NCBI GenBank assembly: GCA_021613375.1 | Contig: CM038709.1 | Span: 41,634,656 to 41,698,655 of the forward strand | Source: Megaleporinus macrocephalus | Lineage: Eukaryota; Chordata; Actinopteri; Characiformes; Anostomidae | Reading direction: 5' to 3' | DNA length: 64,000 nt | Part shown: positions 1-12,612 of the stretch, piece after piece | Layout of the letters: the number at the start of each line of letters is the position of its first letter | Numbering within the stretch: the stretch's first letter is position 1 | Position numbers and translations under genes: made by a program | The notes under the pieces: generated by a model | What the model was told of the DNA's origin: nothing | Database searches by the model: none | The model's input: the letters and a program-made list of their open reading frames with translations, nothing else

Positions 1-339
1 AGGGTGCGTTGTAGAGCCTTTTCACTGCGTTTATCACTATTTAACACAATAACCAAAACATATTCTCCATAACAGCGTATCAGCAACCAGTCGCAGGAGC
101 AATGGGCACAAAACATATTACCATGACAACTGAAAAGCTCATTTGAGTGCTTTTGATGTTGGTTGAACAGAGGCTTCTCCGAGCAGCAGATAAAGAGACT
201 GATTCAATATTCTCTATATTGTACTACAATACCACTCTATCTCCTTTTCAGAGCCTGCACTCCATTCGCTTTAGCAGAAACCCCGACCTGGCCTTAGACT
301 CACTGGCCACTTTCTGAGCTTTAGCCTCCTTACAGGTCC
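1..339. other. Unique sequence, nothing recognised
   Basis: No open frame of note, no tandem structure and no repeat that recurs elsewhere in this window. Confidence 0.5.
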
Positions 340-522
340 ACTATACAGGGGCACGATTACAGACTGTAGGCCATCTGTTGCTGCGCCATGCCAGCCCCTT
401 CTCTACATCATTAATTATTGCTATGTATCTGACCACAGCACTGCTGTTGACCAGATATTCTTGTGGATCATTCTCAGCGCAGCAGTGACGCTGACCTGTC
501 GGTGCCGGTGCAGCTGCAGTGT
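340..522 (+). repeat. Palindromic dispersed repeat (family B), partial copy 1
   Basis: The stretch contains TTACAGACTGTAG followed by GATCATTCTCAGCGCAGCAG and GTGACGCTGAC. The same blocks occur in the same order at 23.8-24.0 kb, and inverted at 34.55-34.67 kb. I know this repeat as abundant in characiform and catfish genomes. The copy is diverged and lacks both ends. The overlapping minus-strand open frame has no domain and is probably chance. Confidence 0.65.
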
Positions 523-718
523 TTCTATTTTTTCTGTGTGTCAGTATCATTAGGTGGGAAGTGGTTCTCTAGGTTTCCAGGCTCTGCCATGATGTCCGTG
601 CTGGGAATACCAAGCTGGACTCTTCTTATAGTGAACTGAAGACCTATAGTCGTTGGTGTGTGATGTAGTGCCGTGAAGTGTTATGCTTTTGTCCTCTCCT
701 GTTAGGTTTTTCTCATTG

Positions 719-735
719 TATATATATATATATAT
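719..735. repeat. (TA)n microsatellite
   Basis: Short TA run at the edge of the polypyrimidine tract. Confidence 0.95.
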
Positions 736-736
736 T

Positions 737-931
737 TTTCTACCTCTTCCTCCTTTTCTCCCTCCATCTCTCTGTCTCACCCTCTTTCTTTCCCTGTCTC
801 TTTCTCTCCTGCTCTAACACTTGCAATTTCCCTCTTTTTCTATCTTTTCTTCTCTTTTTTTCTTTCCCCCTCTCCTTTTCTCTCTCTCTCTCTTTATCTC
901 TCTTTCACCTCTTCCTTCTTTCCCATCTCTC

Positions 932-968
<37 letters not shown>

Positions 969-1360
969 GTTCTCCCATCTCTCTTCCTTTTTCTCTCTCC
1001 CTCTCTCTCTCCCTTCTCTCTCTCCTCTCTTTTATTCTCTCTCTGTCTTTCTCTATCTCCCTCTCACCCCCTCTTTCCCTTCCATCTCTTTCCCATTTCT
1101 CTCTTTCTATTTCTCTTTCTCTCTCTCTCTTTCTCTCCTTGTAGCTCTCCCCTCTCACTTCCATTTTCTTTCTCCCTCTCTCTCTTTCTTTCTCTCCCTG
1201 TAGCTCTCCCGTCTCACTTCCTTTTTCTCTCTCCCTCTCTCCCTTTTCTCTCTCCCTCTCGTTCTTGTCACTTTCTCTCTATCTTCCTCTCTCCCCCTCC
1301 TTCTCTCCCATCTCTACTTTTTCTCTCTCCCTCACCTCTCTCTCCGTCTCATTCTCTCTC

Positions 1361-1417
<57 letters not shown>

Positions 1418-1789
1418 GCTCTCCCATCTCTCTTCCTTTTTCTCTCTCCCTCTCTCTCCCTTCTCTCTCTCCTCTCTCTCCTTTATTCTCTCTCTGTCTT
1501 TCTCTATCTCCCTCTCACCTCCTCTTTCTCTTCCATCTCTTTCCCATTTCTCTCTTTCTACCTCTCTTTCTCTCTCTCTCTTTCTCTCCTTGTAGCTCTC
1601 CCCTCTCACTTCCATTTTCTTTCTCCCTCTCTTTCTCTTTCTCTCCCTGTAGCTCTCCCGTCTCACTTCCTTTTTCTCTCTCCCTCTCTTTCCCTTTTCT
1701 CTCTCCCTCTCGCTCTTGTCTTTTTCTCTCCCCCTCCTTCTCTCCCATCTCTACTTTTTCTCTCTCTCTCACCTCTCTCTCTGTCTCGT

Positions 1790-1843
<54 letters not shown>

Positions 1844-1989
1844 GTAGTTCTCCCAACTCTCTTCCTTTTTCTCTCTCCCTCTCTCTCTCCCTTCTCTATC
1901 TCCTCTCTCTTTCTTGTCTTTCTCTCTCTATCTCCCTCTCTCCCCCTCCTTCTCTCCCATCTTTACTTTTTTTTCTCTCTCTATCTCGT

Positions 1990-2021
<32 letters not shown>

Positions 2022-2030
2022 ACCCCCCCC
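737..2030. repeat. Polypyrimidine (CT-rich) tract with ~440 bp higher-order repeat
   Basis: About 1.3 kb in which the plus strand is almost purely C and T. It is not a simple run. The mark TGTAG(T/C)TCTCCCA recurs at 965, 1414 and 1843, and the sequence after each mark is nearly the same for hundreds of bases. This gives a tandem unit of 449 then 429 bp, with the third copy truncated. A shorter internal period of about 59 bp is visible at 1141 and 1200. The tract ends in C8 and a short (AC)n. Long open frames on both strands (Ser/Leu/Phe-rich and Arg/Glu-rich) are composition artefacts, not genes. Such tracts can form triplex (H-DNA). Confidence 0.93.
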
Positions 2031-2272
2031 ACACACACATGCACACAGATTTGAACTTTCACAGTTCAGTTACAGATGGTTCACTACATTGTTCATATTC
2101 TTCATAACCCCCCCCACCTGCTGTTGCCATGACAACTAATTAGTATTTCTAGTGCTGTTGTTGAACTTGGCAGTGATGTCTTACAGCAGAAAGACTTCAG
2201 ATGCAGCCGCTCGGGATCAGGGCGAGAAACTGCTTCTCTGATCATCACCACCGTTCATTACTTTACAGACAG
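2031..2272. other. Unique spacer, nothing recognised
   Basis: Ordinary complexity sequence with no feature I can name. Confidence 0.4.
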
Positions 2273-2366
2273 AATGTGTGTGTGTGTGTGAGTGTGTCTG
2301 AGTTTTATGTGTGTGTGCATGAGACAGAGAGAGAGTGTGTTTGTGTGTGTGAGTGTGTGTGTGTAT
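2273..2366. repeat. Imperfect (TG)n / GAGTGTG-rich repeat
   Basis: TG runs interrupted by GAG and TTT. The Cys/Val-rich open frame over it is a repeat artefact. Confidence 0.9.
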
Positions 2367-2742
2367 TAGTCAGATTTGACTAACTATGACTCTGTAGCAT
2401 CAATAGACGTTTAAATTGTGTACCAATGGTTATGTGGACTGATACTGGATCTGGTACTGGATCATACCAGACCATTACAGTACAGTCGTTGTGGGGGGCT
2501 GCGTTGGCTAGTGTGTTTGGGGGGGTATTGTGTCTGCAAACAAAGAAATAATAATTGAAGATGAGAACGAGACTAAGAGCAAGATGAAAAAGAGTATCAT
2601 TTAATTTAGAGTATGGTGACATTTACATGACAGGGAAACAGATAAGGGCACATGTTGTGTGGTAGACCTACAACACTCAGACGGCAATCAACAGGAGAAG
2701 CGTGGTGAGCAGTGCAGCGCACCCGTCATTCAGCTCAACTTC
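2367..2742. other. Unique spacer, nothing recognised
   Basis: AT-rich DNA without recurring motifs or domain-bearing frames. Confidence 0.4.
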
Positions 2743-2968
2743 ATATATCGCTGCTGACCAAAGAAAAACATGTATCACCATTTTTGTCACCATTTAAACA
2801 CGACAGCTGTTTCATGATAAATGGACCAATAGAAATGCTCCAAAATAGCTTGGAAGAATTTCTGGTTCCATTGACTTACATTAAGAAGTTAAGATTGTTT
2901 TGTATCCTCTCCTGTAAAGTTACCATTTTTTAGATACTGGTTTTTCTTTGGACAGCAATGACGATATA
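2743..2968 (+). mobile_element. MITE family A, copy 1 (near full length)
   Basis: Family A is a non-autonomous element of about 230-250 bp. Its terminal inverted repeats resemble TATCGTCGCTGTCCAA followed by GAAAAACA. The core carries GATGAATGGACCAATAGAAA, then TTGACTTACATTGAAAG, then CTCCTGTAAAGTT. In this copy the left TIR is at 2744-2772 (slightly diverged) and the right TIR ends GGACAGCAATGACGATATA at 2968. Both ends sit on TA, as expected for a TA target duplication of Tc1/mariner type. It has no coding capacity. Confidence 0.85.
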
Positions 2969-2993
2969 CTGTATATATGTATTTATATATATA
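2969..2993. repeat. Interrupted (TA)n between two MITE copies
   Basis: TA-rich linker between the right TIR of one family A copy and the left TIR of the next. Confidence 0.85.
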
Positions 2994-3240
2994 TATCGTC
3001 GCTGTCCAGTAGCAGAACAAGTATCTTTATTTTTGTTGATTTTGAGTTTTTTACATCATTTGAAGATGCCAATGGTCGTTTGCATTGTGTGAAAATTTCA
3101 TGATGAATGGACCAATAGAAATGCTCCAAAATAGCTTGAACCAAATTCTGGTTACATTGACTTACATTGAAAGTAAAGATTACTTTTGTGTTGCCATTTT
3201 TGAGATACTTGTTTTTCTTTAGACAACAACGATGATATAT
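2994..3240 (+). mobile_element. MITE family A, copy 2 (full length)
   Basis: Left TIR TATCGTCGCTGTCC at 2994, family core ATGGACCAATAGAAATGCTC near 3107, and right TIR ending in GACAACAACGATGATATA. The head-to-tail arrangement with copy 1 is joined by a TA tract, and a second TA tract follows. Confidence 0.88.
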
Positions 3241-3430
3241 ATATATATATATAGGGTGATAGAGAAAGACAGAGCGAGAGAGGAGAGACAGGAGATAGAG
3301 GGGGAGAGAGAAAAAGAATAGAGAGAGGTGAGACAAAGAGAGAGGGAAAGAGAAAAAGGTGAGATAGAGGAGCGAGAGAGAGAGAGAGGCGAGAAAGAGG
3401 GGGAGAGGTAGAAAAATATATATATATACA
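3236..3430. repeat. (TA)n - purine tract - (TA)n compound repeat
   Basis: (TA)n at 3236-3253, then about 160 bp of almost pure A/G on the plus strand (GAGAGA, GGGGGAGAG, AAAAAG blocks), then (TA)n at 3417-3428. The Ser/Leu-rich minus-strand frames are artefacts of the purine tract. Confidence 0.92.
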
Positions 3431-4444
3431 TATTGCTCATTTTCTCAACATAATGCAGCACAACATGATGGTCAGTTTGTTGGGACTGTCGCTGAACCTG
3501 AACATGAGGTCATTGCTTATCATCACTATATTTTGTGTTATGTAATTACTATTACTATAACAACATTTTTGTATTTATTTAAATCAATTGTATGCCTGTA
3601 TTTGGCATCCTGCTGGCTACATTTAGCTGCAAATGTGAAGAAACCAAACACAAACGTATTACCAATGCTGCAAACAGCAATGTAAAATATGATGGCATCA
3701 GTTCCAGATTCATCTCCACAGGGGACGGTAATGCACCACCTACTGTGTATGGTCTGCGGAGGGATGGCAGCAAATGAGGCTCCAGTGCCACCCAGTCTCT
3801 TCTCCAAAAGTGTCCAGTGTGGATATTCTTGTTTGGACATATTTTTTTTTTCATGTTTTATTGTTCTTAGGTCAGGTTCAAGTTTCCCACTGAGGTTTTT
3901 TTTTATCCTTACTTATTAACCACTTTAATTTATATTTCTAGCTGAGGCTCAGAGCTTCAGTGTCAGATGGAAGCTATCTCTAATTAGTTTACATTCTTTC
4001 TCCACGAGCGTGTATCCAGCTCTGTTTCTCATTGTCTCTCTCCCTCTCTCTATGTCCTTAATAGGTTTTTGCTTGCATTAACCTCTCGTCTAGTTCTAGT
4101 GCTAAAGCTTATTATTCATTAATTACAAGAAATGTGGCGCAAGATGGTTGAGATATATTTTTGTTAAGTTATGGGAGTTTATGATGTGGTAATAAGCTCC
4201 ACTGAGGTCCTCAAGGTCAGAGTAACAATGACTCTCTAGTTCTATAATGTTTTTCCATATTAAAGACGTCTGGAATGTTATTGGAAGGCACTTACTGATC
4301 ACAAGGACATTTGATAACTAACTTTAATTGTGGAAAAGGAATAATTAGACTATTCATCTTTACTCTGTTTATTTATTATCTGGGACAGATTGATTCATTT
4401 TTACCCCAACCTTTCACCAGTAAACTTTCACCATCCAATCTTAT
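3431..4444. other. AT-rich unique DNA, nothing recognised
   Basis: About 1 kb without a recurring repeat. Overlapping frames of 60-100 codons on both strands near 3.54-3.92 kb have no recognisable domain and probably arise by chance. T-runs lie near 3841 and 3898. Confidence 0.4.
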
Positions 4445-4780
4445 AAAAGATGGTTCCTCATTGGTTTTTTAGTAAAGGCGACGGCTCTATTAAGATCCAT
4501 GAACACTTATTTGAGTAAAATGGTTGTTCAGGTTGATGAAAAATGTGTAAATAAATATGCCAAATATTACATTTAAAAAAAATAAATCCATCTATTGTTA
4601 CAATCTTGACTTCATAGCAATTACATGTTGCAAGCTTGACATCAAAGCAGGAGCAGAACCATATATAGAACCATAAATAGCACAATATAAAACATCATAC
4701 AAGAAATTCCCCATCAATCTGGACACAAGTGGTTCTTTGAGTGTTTATGATTCTATGTAGAACCAATGTCTTCACTTAAA
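4445..4780. repeat. AGAACC/GGTTCT-type dispersed repeat, copy 1
   Basis: Contains several AGAACCAT and TGGTTC(T/C) words spaced over about 330 bp. Similar words recur at 37.4, 53.5-54.0 and 55.2-55.3 kb. This is a known style of degenerate teleost DNA-transposon derivative. Exact ends cannot be set. Confidence 0.5.
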
Positions 4781-4790
4781 ACCCTGTAGA

Positions 4791-4984
4791 CTGTAAAAAG
4801 TGCTTCACTGGTACAGCCTAAGAAAATACTCCATATGTAACTAGATTTACTCAACTCAAAATTACTCTGATTGGAAAAGAACATTCATTTCAACTATATT
4901 TTTGGCTTAAATTAAACTGGTTCGATTGCTTTTTACCACATGAAGTCATTTTCTTAGGTTGTACCAACTAAGAACTTTTTACAG
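4791..4984. mobile_element. MITE with ~37 bp inverted ends (family F)
   Basis: The left end CTGTAAAAAGTGCTTC continues to GGTACAGCCTAAGAAAAT. The right end, read on the other strand, is CTGTAAAAAGTTCTTA then GGTACAACCTAAGAAAAT. The ends match over about 37 bp with a few differences and enclose an AT-rich core of about 120 bp. No open frame is present, and the target duplication is unclear. Confidence 0.75.
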
Positions 4985-5313
4985 TGTACACTGTGGTAAT
5001 CATTAGAGAGTTTGAAGGTATGAAAAAAGTGAAAATTGTCCACCAATGCAATTCCAGACAGAGTTTATTTTGGCCTTAAGGAAACTTTTGGACTTAAAAC
5101 TTGATGCTGTGGGTCAGGTCAGGTTGGGGCAGAACTTGGCTGGACTATATTTGGGCTGGAACCAACATTTCAGGTCCAATTACAGCTCCGGTGTCTGTGT
5201 ATGATAAAGACATTCTCTGTGTTGGCAGTAAGGTTTTATATTTAGCTGTCTACAAACACTGCTCAGGCTCAGGAGACTGTCTGGTTTACAGAACGTGATG
5301 TGATGTGCAGTGT

Positions 5314-6783
<1,470 letters not shown>

Positions 6784-7465
6784 CAAACTTTGTTAAAGAC
6801 CACCTGGATAAGGCAGAAGACCACTGAGATACTATTATATGGACAGATAGGGCAAAAATGGCTCTTTATATCTTAAATAAGAGATATTTGGCAAAACTGA
6901 ACTTTCCGAAATCCCTGCTTTGAAGTATGGTGGTGGAAGTATCACAATTTGGGGCTGTTTTGTTGCTGTTAGACCAGGACAGCTTACCATCATTTGATGG
7001 AGCTTGGAATTATGGAGTATATTGAGAAACTTTACAGGAGAATGTGAACCTCCACAAAAAGTAGGTCCTACAATCAACAGTTGGTCTACAAAGAATGGTT
7101 GAAGCTGCAGGAATGTCACATTTTGGAATGGCTGAGTCAAAGTCAAGACTTAAATCTAATAGAAATGTTGAGACAGGACCTAAGCTGTGGCGTTCATGTA
7201 AGACAGCCCACCAAAACAATAGAGTTGAAGCAGTTCTGCATGATCATCAACAGTTTGGTTGAAGAGGTCACACCAGTTCCTAAAAGCAGAGGCTCAAGCA
7301 TGTTTGCCAACAAAGAAATTAAATAGTATTTGGTTTAATAAATTAGTGAATTAGTGAATCATTGGTCTTTCTGTATGTACAGAGTTAAATGAATATGTGA
7401 TCATATTTATGTATTTATTCAGAGAACCATAAAGGGTTCACAAACTTTCAAGAGGCGATGTAGGT
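6784..7465 (+). pseudogene. Tc1-like transposase relic (plus strand)
   Basis: Degenerate Tc1/mariner transposon. The frame near 6923 reads KYGGGSITIWGCF, matching the region between the catalytic aspartates of Tc1 transposases. The frame at 7081-7300 reads LEWLSQSQDLNLIEMLRQDL, matching the segment with the third catalytic residue (the Glu of the LIEM motif). Frames are broken between these segments, and the second-Asp segment is not readable. The N-terminal DNA-binding domain is not visible. The flank TTCACAAACTTTC near 7438 may belong to the 3' end. Not functional. Confidence 0.8.
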
Positions 7466-7469
7466 GTCT

Positions 7470-8000
7470 TTTCAACTCTGAAGTCATTGTCTTAGCCAAG
7501 TGAATTATTAACGCTGCACAATTATGCCAATGCCATAAACAAGAGGTCTTTTCAGCAGCAAATTAAAGAAGTTTTTCATGTTTAAACTTTTCTCTTTGTT
7601 CCGCCAACAGATTCTCCAACAGCACCACAGGACCGACACTATGATATACAAAGGAAGCTTCTGAAATCAAATGATATAATAAAAAAAGCCCAACTCTGGC
7701 GACGAAGTTAGTGAGGCGCGGTATTCCGCTGCACGCACTGCCAGAGCCTAGCATCATTCTCTATCTTAGCTGGAGTTAATTAGGCCTGTCTGATGCTCCA
7801 GGTAAGCTGGGGTAAGTGCACGTTTTGGTGTCTCCTCTGTTTGCAGCAGTCTCCTGAGGCTCTTCGCATTGATTAGGATGCACCGCTTGTTGTTCCAGTG
7901 CATGGTCTAATTGGGCTCTTCATTTGCCATGATAAACAGTCATATTGAGACCAGATGATGAAAGGGGTGAGATCATCTGTCTATCTAATAGTTCCAGCTT
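7470..8000. other. Candidate conserved non-coding block
   Basis: Non-repetitive and of mixed composition, with homeodomain-type words (GTTAATTAGGC near 7775, CTAATTGGGC near 7907) and CATGATAAAC. It lies between two Tc1 relics. Regulatory function is only inferred from composition. Confidence 0.25.
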
Positions 8001-8089
8001 GGGTTTGTGATGAGTTGATGTAATTACGTCTTGTTTGATTGTCTCAGGTTGGGTGAGGCCTTGCGAGTCGTGGTTTTAGCTGTAGGATG

Positions 8090-8720
8090 CATGGATGCAT
8101 TAGAGGTCCCATTGGCTACAAAAGTCCTGCTAAATATGCTTGGTCACTCTTGGTGGCCACAGAAACTTTATGGGGGTCCAGATACCGTGAACCCAAACAT
8201 GACCCAAAACCAAAAAGATTTCTTCTAGCATATGCCAAACAGAAATTTGTCTCTTGGACAGCCAAAAACGATGGATCACTCCAGAAAACAAGTTTCAACT
8301 GCTCTAGAGTCCAGAGGCAGTAAGCTTTACACCATCCCCACCGATGACTGGCACTAGAGGTAGTGTTCTGAGGCTTGTCTGCAGGTGTTGAGTCATTGAA
8401 GCCCTTTTTTTAATTAAGATACTGGTGCTCAGTTCCTGTGTAGATGTTCCAGAGACAGTTGGCGCTCAGTAGGCAGTGATGTAAGGGAACATAGTGGACT
8501 CTTTGGTTCAGCTCAGTGAGTTTATGTGTCTGAGCTGTTGGGCTCCATGACACTTCTCTTTCACTTCAGTACCACTTACAGCTGACCATGGCTGATATAG
8601 CAGGCTAGACTTTTCATAAACCACCAGTGGTAGTGGTAGAATTCTATGAAAGTGTTCAGTACAACTCCTTCCGCATGAAAAGTTTGGGTATAAAAGACAT
8701 GTACTCACTGAGAAATGTAT
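8090..8720 (-). pseudogene. Tc1-like transposon relic (minus strand)
   Basis: On the minus strand near 8270-8295 the reading KLVFWSDPS matches the first-aspartate region (WSDE type) of Tc1 transposases. The nucleotide run GGATCACTCCAGAAAACAAG and the downstream sequence to about 8640 match what I know of a common otophysan Tc1-like element in antisense. Multiple stops and an internal T-run (8403-8410) show it is dead. The C-terminal third is missing. Confidence 0.65.
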
Positions 8721-9225
8721 TAAATATCTTCACGGCTGGGCCAGAATTGGAAATTTCAACTGTTACCTGTTTGCAAACGCACCAAGAAATCTCTTTTTCT
8801 CCTCCATTAATTCTTCAAAAGTGGTTCGTTGAATATAGTTTTTGCATTGATTTTGGTGTTTATTAAAGATTCATTTTGAAAGATGAACATAAGCGAACAA
8901 CAGTGTTTCATTAGTGTTATGGATTTTACTTCAGGCATTAAAAGATGAAGGACGAGATAGATTTTGGGTAGGTTTTTTTAGGTGGAGGGGGGATACCAAG
9001 AAAAATAGCTTGAGAGGTTGCCCCTTGGTACAAGATCATGCATGGCTCCTTGAGACTGGTGCCTGTGAAGCCTGCATTGATAAATAGTTGGTAACATTAT
9101 AACAAGGCTTTGTTAGCACTCTTATAAACTCTGTTATAATGTACTTGTATTATTTGTTTGATGATGCCTAAGCATGTTCTAAAACACATGTCACTATGTA
9201 TCATAATGACTCTTGACTTGTATAT
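8721..9225. other. AT-rich DNA with TTATAA-type dispersed repeat
   Basis: 9080-9215 has alternating TTATAA and CATAATG words like those at 43.6, 52.9 and 53.35 kb, a style seen in degenerate fish DNA elements. The rest is unique. Confidence 0.35.
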
Positions 9226-9525
9226 AGTACTGTGCCGAAGTTTTAGGCACCCGGAGACATTATTATATTTAAAAAGTTATTTTTTTCCAGACAGTAAGCT
9301 TTTATTTACTTAACTCAACTCAAAATACTTTAGTTTTGAAATATATTACTAAAGTAGGTGATGCTTTTACATAAGTCAGTGTGTATATTTAATCCACTCC
9401 AAGCTTCTACTTGTGGAAACAACCCAGTATTATTTACAGTCCTCATCTAATACCTGCTTTGATTGCTCAGTACTTCATTTAGCTACATCAAGATTGCTTA
9501 GAAATTGAATAAATTCATGCAATTA
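9226..9525 (+). mobile_element. Tc1-type element, family D, truncated copy
   Basis: Starts ACTGTGCCGAAGTTTTAGGC, a terminal repeat of Tc1/mariner type. The internal block CTCATCTAATACCTGC, then GCTCAGTACTTCATT, is shared with the fuller copy at 38262-38714. The right half is replaced by the transposase fragment that follows. Confidence 0.7.
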
Positions 9526-9650
9526 GAACGTCATCCCTACTTTGAAGCATGGTGGTGGCAGTATCACAGTTTGGGGTAACTTGCCATCATTGGATGGAGC
9601 TTGGAATTATGGATTATATTAAGAAATTTTACAGAAGAATGTTCTGTAAA
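9526..9650 (+). pseudogene. Tc1-like transposase fragment
   Basis: Closely matches 6916-7045 (TTTGAAGCATGGTGGTGG, then ATGGAGCTTGGAATTATGGA). It lacks about 30 bases present in the other copy between the TTGGGG and the CATCAT blocks. It joins family D sequence directly, so the two may have belonged to one transposon. Confidence 0.7.
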
Positions 9651-10199
9651 TGTGCCTCGGTGTTATACACTCTACAGTCGTTATTATTGCAGGATTATAT
9701 TTTATATTTAAAAACAATATCAGTAAATGTACTTTATGACTATGTTTTTTTTTATTTTTTGCGTGCATGACATGTGCATGGATCGTTAACCATACAGAGG
9801 TCATTATTATAGTGTTACTTGTACATAACACATGTACAAAGCATTTTATAAAAAAAAAAAAATATGCAAAAAAGGTCTTTTTACAAAGTTACACATACTT
9901 TTAAACACACTTATAATGGCTTAATAACGTGGGATTAATAGAAAGCATTAGACCTCTAAAACACATGAATACACACACACATATATACACACCTTGCCCT
10001 TGAACAATACATACCTGTGATTGGTGGGTTGCTCTTTCAGTTCACAAATGGAATAAGTGCCAAGTGCCAGTCCATTACAGTATGTGTGTGAGTGTGGCTG
10101 ACATTTACTGAAATTGCCTTTAAGGATAGAAAAAAAAAAAACTTCTCCTACTGCTCTACTTCAGACTGGCTGAGCAAAAAAAAAAAAAAAAAAACCCTG
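9651..10199. other. AT-rich DNA with poly(A) runs
   Basis: Homopolymer A runs at 9850, 10131 and 10177. A short (AC)n lies near 9970. No gene is seen. Confidence 0.4.
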
Positions 10200-10600
10200 T
10201 ATATACGCCACCTTCCCTTAAACCGCAAACGTTCTCTCCAGCTCATTTCTGATGAAACTCGTCGCAACCTTATTTAAAGTTTGCATCAGCCGTGGGTGTT
10301 TTGCTCAAGAGGAAAGCTCCGAATCCCTTTAGAGTGACCAGAACACCCTTATATATCCTCTCCTGGACATCCAGTGTTAACCGAAGTAAGAGTACGGCGC
10401 CGGCATTAAGGAGCCTATTGAGCGTAATTAACATTAATGCCTGTTCTTAGTGGAAATGCTGCCTGGTGCTTTGGAGTGCTGTGCTCAGAATGCCAAAACA
10501 AACCCTCAGACTCATTCATGCAGAGTACGGAGTGCATTACTGAGAATACAAGGTGTTGCTGAGAAAAGGAAACCAGCACATTTGGTTTTGGTCCATCAAA
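10200..10600. other. Candidate conserved non-coding block
   Basis: Non-repetitive and more GC-rich, with GCGTAATTAACATTAATGCC near 10421 (paired TAAT cores). No exon features. Function is inferred only. Confidence 0.25.
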
Positions 10601-10605
10601 CAAAG

Positions 10606-12612
10606 AAAATGTTCTCAGAACGATTTAGGGTTAGGGTTTTTTGGGGGGGAATCTTTTGCAATTTATTTAAAAAAAAAGCTGAAAGTAAGTTTCTGAAAAA
10701 GTCTGAATGATTCCTGCAGAGGATGGACAATTCTCTGATTTATTCTCTTCGTTTGGTGACTCTAGAAAGTTTATAAACCTAGATATTATGTGTAATTAAA
10801 CAAAATTATATCTTTCCGGTGGGCTGCATTATTCTCACATTCTCCAAGCCCAGATATGTCCATATGTCCAGACGACTGAAGATGTTCTGAGAACGATGCA
10901 CAGACCTCATCATTAGCTGTGATTGGGAACGCTTCTGAAAACTGCAACAAACTTAAGTGTTTTGATTGGAGGGGGCAATGCACTGGTCCAGAACTCAGCA
11001 TCAATGGATGCAGTTGGGAATGCTAGCTGAAAGTGCAACAAAATTACGAGTTAGGGGTTGTTTTTTTAGGGGGTGGGGGTATTTTGCAATTTTCTTAAAA
11101 AAAATGAAATCAAGATTCTGAAAAGTCTGAAAAATTTCTGAAGAGGATGGACATTTCTCTGATTTATTCGCTTCATTTTGTGACTCTAGAAAGTTTATAA
11201 ACCTAAATATTATGTGTAATTAACAAAATTATATATTTCTGGTGGGCAGCATTATCCTCACATTCTTCAAGCCCAGATATGTCTATCAGACTACCAGATG
11301 ACTAAAGATGTTCTGAGAACGATACACAGACCTCATCATTGGCTGTGATTGGGATTGAAAAATGCAACAAACTTAAGTGTTTGGATAGGGGGGGGGCAAT
11401 GCACTGGTCCAGACCTCAGCATCAATGGATGGGGTTGGGAATGATAGCTGAAAATGCAACAAATTCCAAGTTAGGGTTGTTGGGGATTTTGGAGCTTTTT
11501 GCAATTTTCTGAAAAAAAATCTGAAAGCAAGATTCTGAAAAAGTCTGAGAGATTCCTGAAGAGGATGGACATGTCTCTGATTTATTCTCTTCGTTTGGTG
11601 AGTCTATAAACTTTAGGAGTTCATAAACCTACATATTATGTGTAATTAATAAAACTATATCTTTACAGTGGGCAGCAGTATCCTCAAATTCTCCAAACCC
11701 CCCATATGTCCATCAGACTGCCAGATGACTAAAGATGTTCTGAGAACGATGCACAGGCCTCATCATTGGCTGTGATTGGGAACACTTCTGAAAAATGCAA
11801 CAAACTTAAGTGTTTTGATTGGGGGGGAACAATGCACTGGTCCAGACCTCAGCATCAAAGAATGCAGTTGCAAATGCTAGCTGAAAATGCAACAAAATTA
11901 TGAGTTAGGCTTTTTTGAGGGGAATATTTTGCAATTTTCTTTGAAACAAACTTAAAGCAAGTATCTGAAAAAGTCTGAACGATTCCTGCAGAGGATGGAC
12001 ATTTCTCAGATTTATTCTCTTCAGTTGGTGACTCTATAAAGTTTATAAACCTAAATATTATGTGTAATTAACAAAATTATATCTTTGCGGTGGGCAGCAT
12101 TATCCTCACTTTCTTTAAGGACAGATATGTCTATCAGACTACCAGATGATTAAAGATGTTCTGAGAACGATACACAGACCTCATCATTGGCTGTGATTGG
12201 GAACGCTTCTGAAAAGTGCAACAAACTTAAGTGTTTTGATTTGGGGGGGGGTGCACTGGTCCAGATCTCAGCATCAATGGATGAGGTTGGGAATGCTAAC
12301 TGAAAATGCAAAAAATTATGAGTTAGGCTTTTTTGAGGGGGAATATTTTGCAATTTTCTTTGAAAAAACCTGAAAGAAAGATTCGTAAGAGGATGGACAT
12401 TTCTCTGATTTATTCTCTTCGTTTGGTGACTGACTCTATAAATCTACATATTTTGTGTAATTAACAAAACTATATCTTTTCAGTGAGCAGCATTATCTTC
12501 ACATTCTCCAAGCTTAGATATGTCCATCAGACTGCCAGGTGACTAAAGATGTTCTGAGAACGATGCACAGGCCTCATCATTGGCTGTGATTGGAAACGCT
12601 TCTGAAAAATGC
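10606..12612. repeat. ~425 bp tandem satellite, about 4.7 copies
   Basis: The anchor GATGTTCTGAGAACGAT occurs at 10881, 11307, 11734, 12155 and 12548, giving spacings of 426, 427, 421 and 393 bp. The first unit is partial and begins near 10606. Each unit has a G-run (4-9 G), then TTTTGCAATTT, an A-run, GAGGATGGACA, and GTGTAATTAA. On the minus strand most units keep a frame reading FSEAFPITANDEVC; unit 2 has a short deletion in that segment. No known domain matches. The array stops at about 12612 inside a unit, where it joins an A/C-rich repeat. Confidence 0.92.

Noticed and set aside
678..2107. Long Ser/Leu/Phe-rich and Arg/Glu-rich open frames (up to 280 codons)
   Set aside because: They lie in the polypyrimidine tract, several frames are open at once on both strands, and composition explains them fully.
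10624..10637. TTAGGGTTAGGG telomere-like motif
   Set aside because: Only two units; it arises from the satellite text GAGTTAGGG, so it is not an interstitial telomere array.
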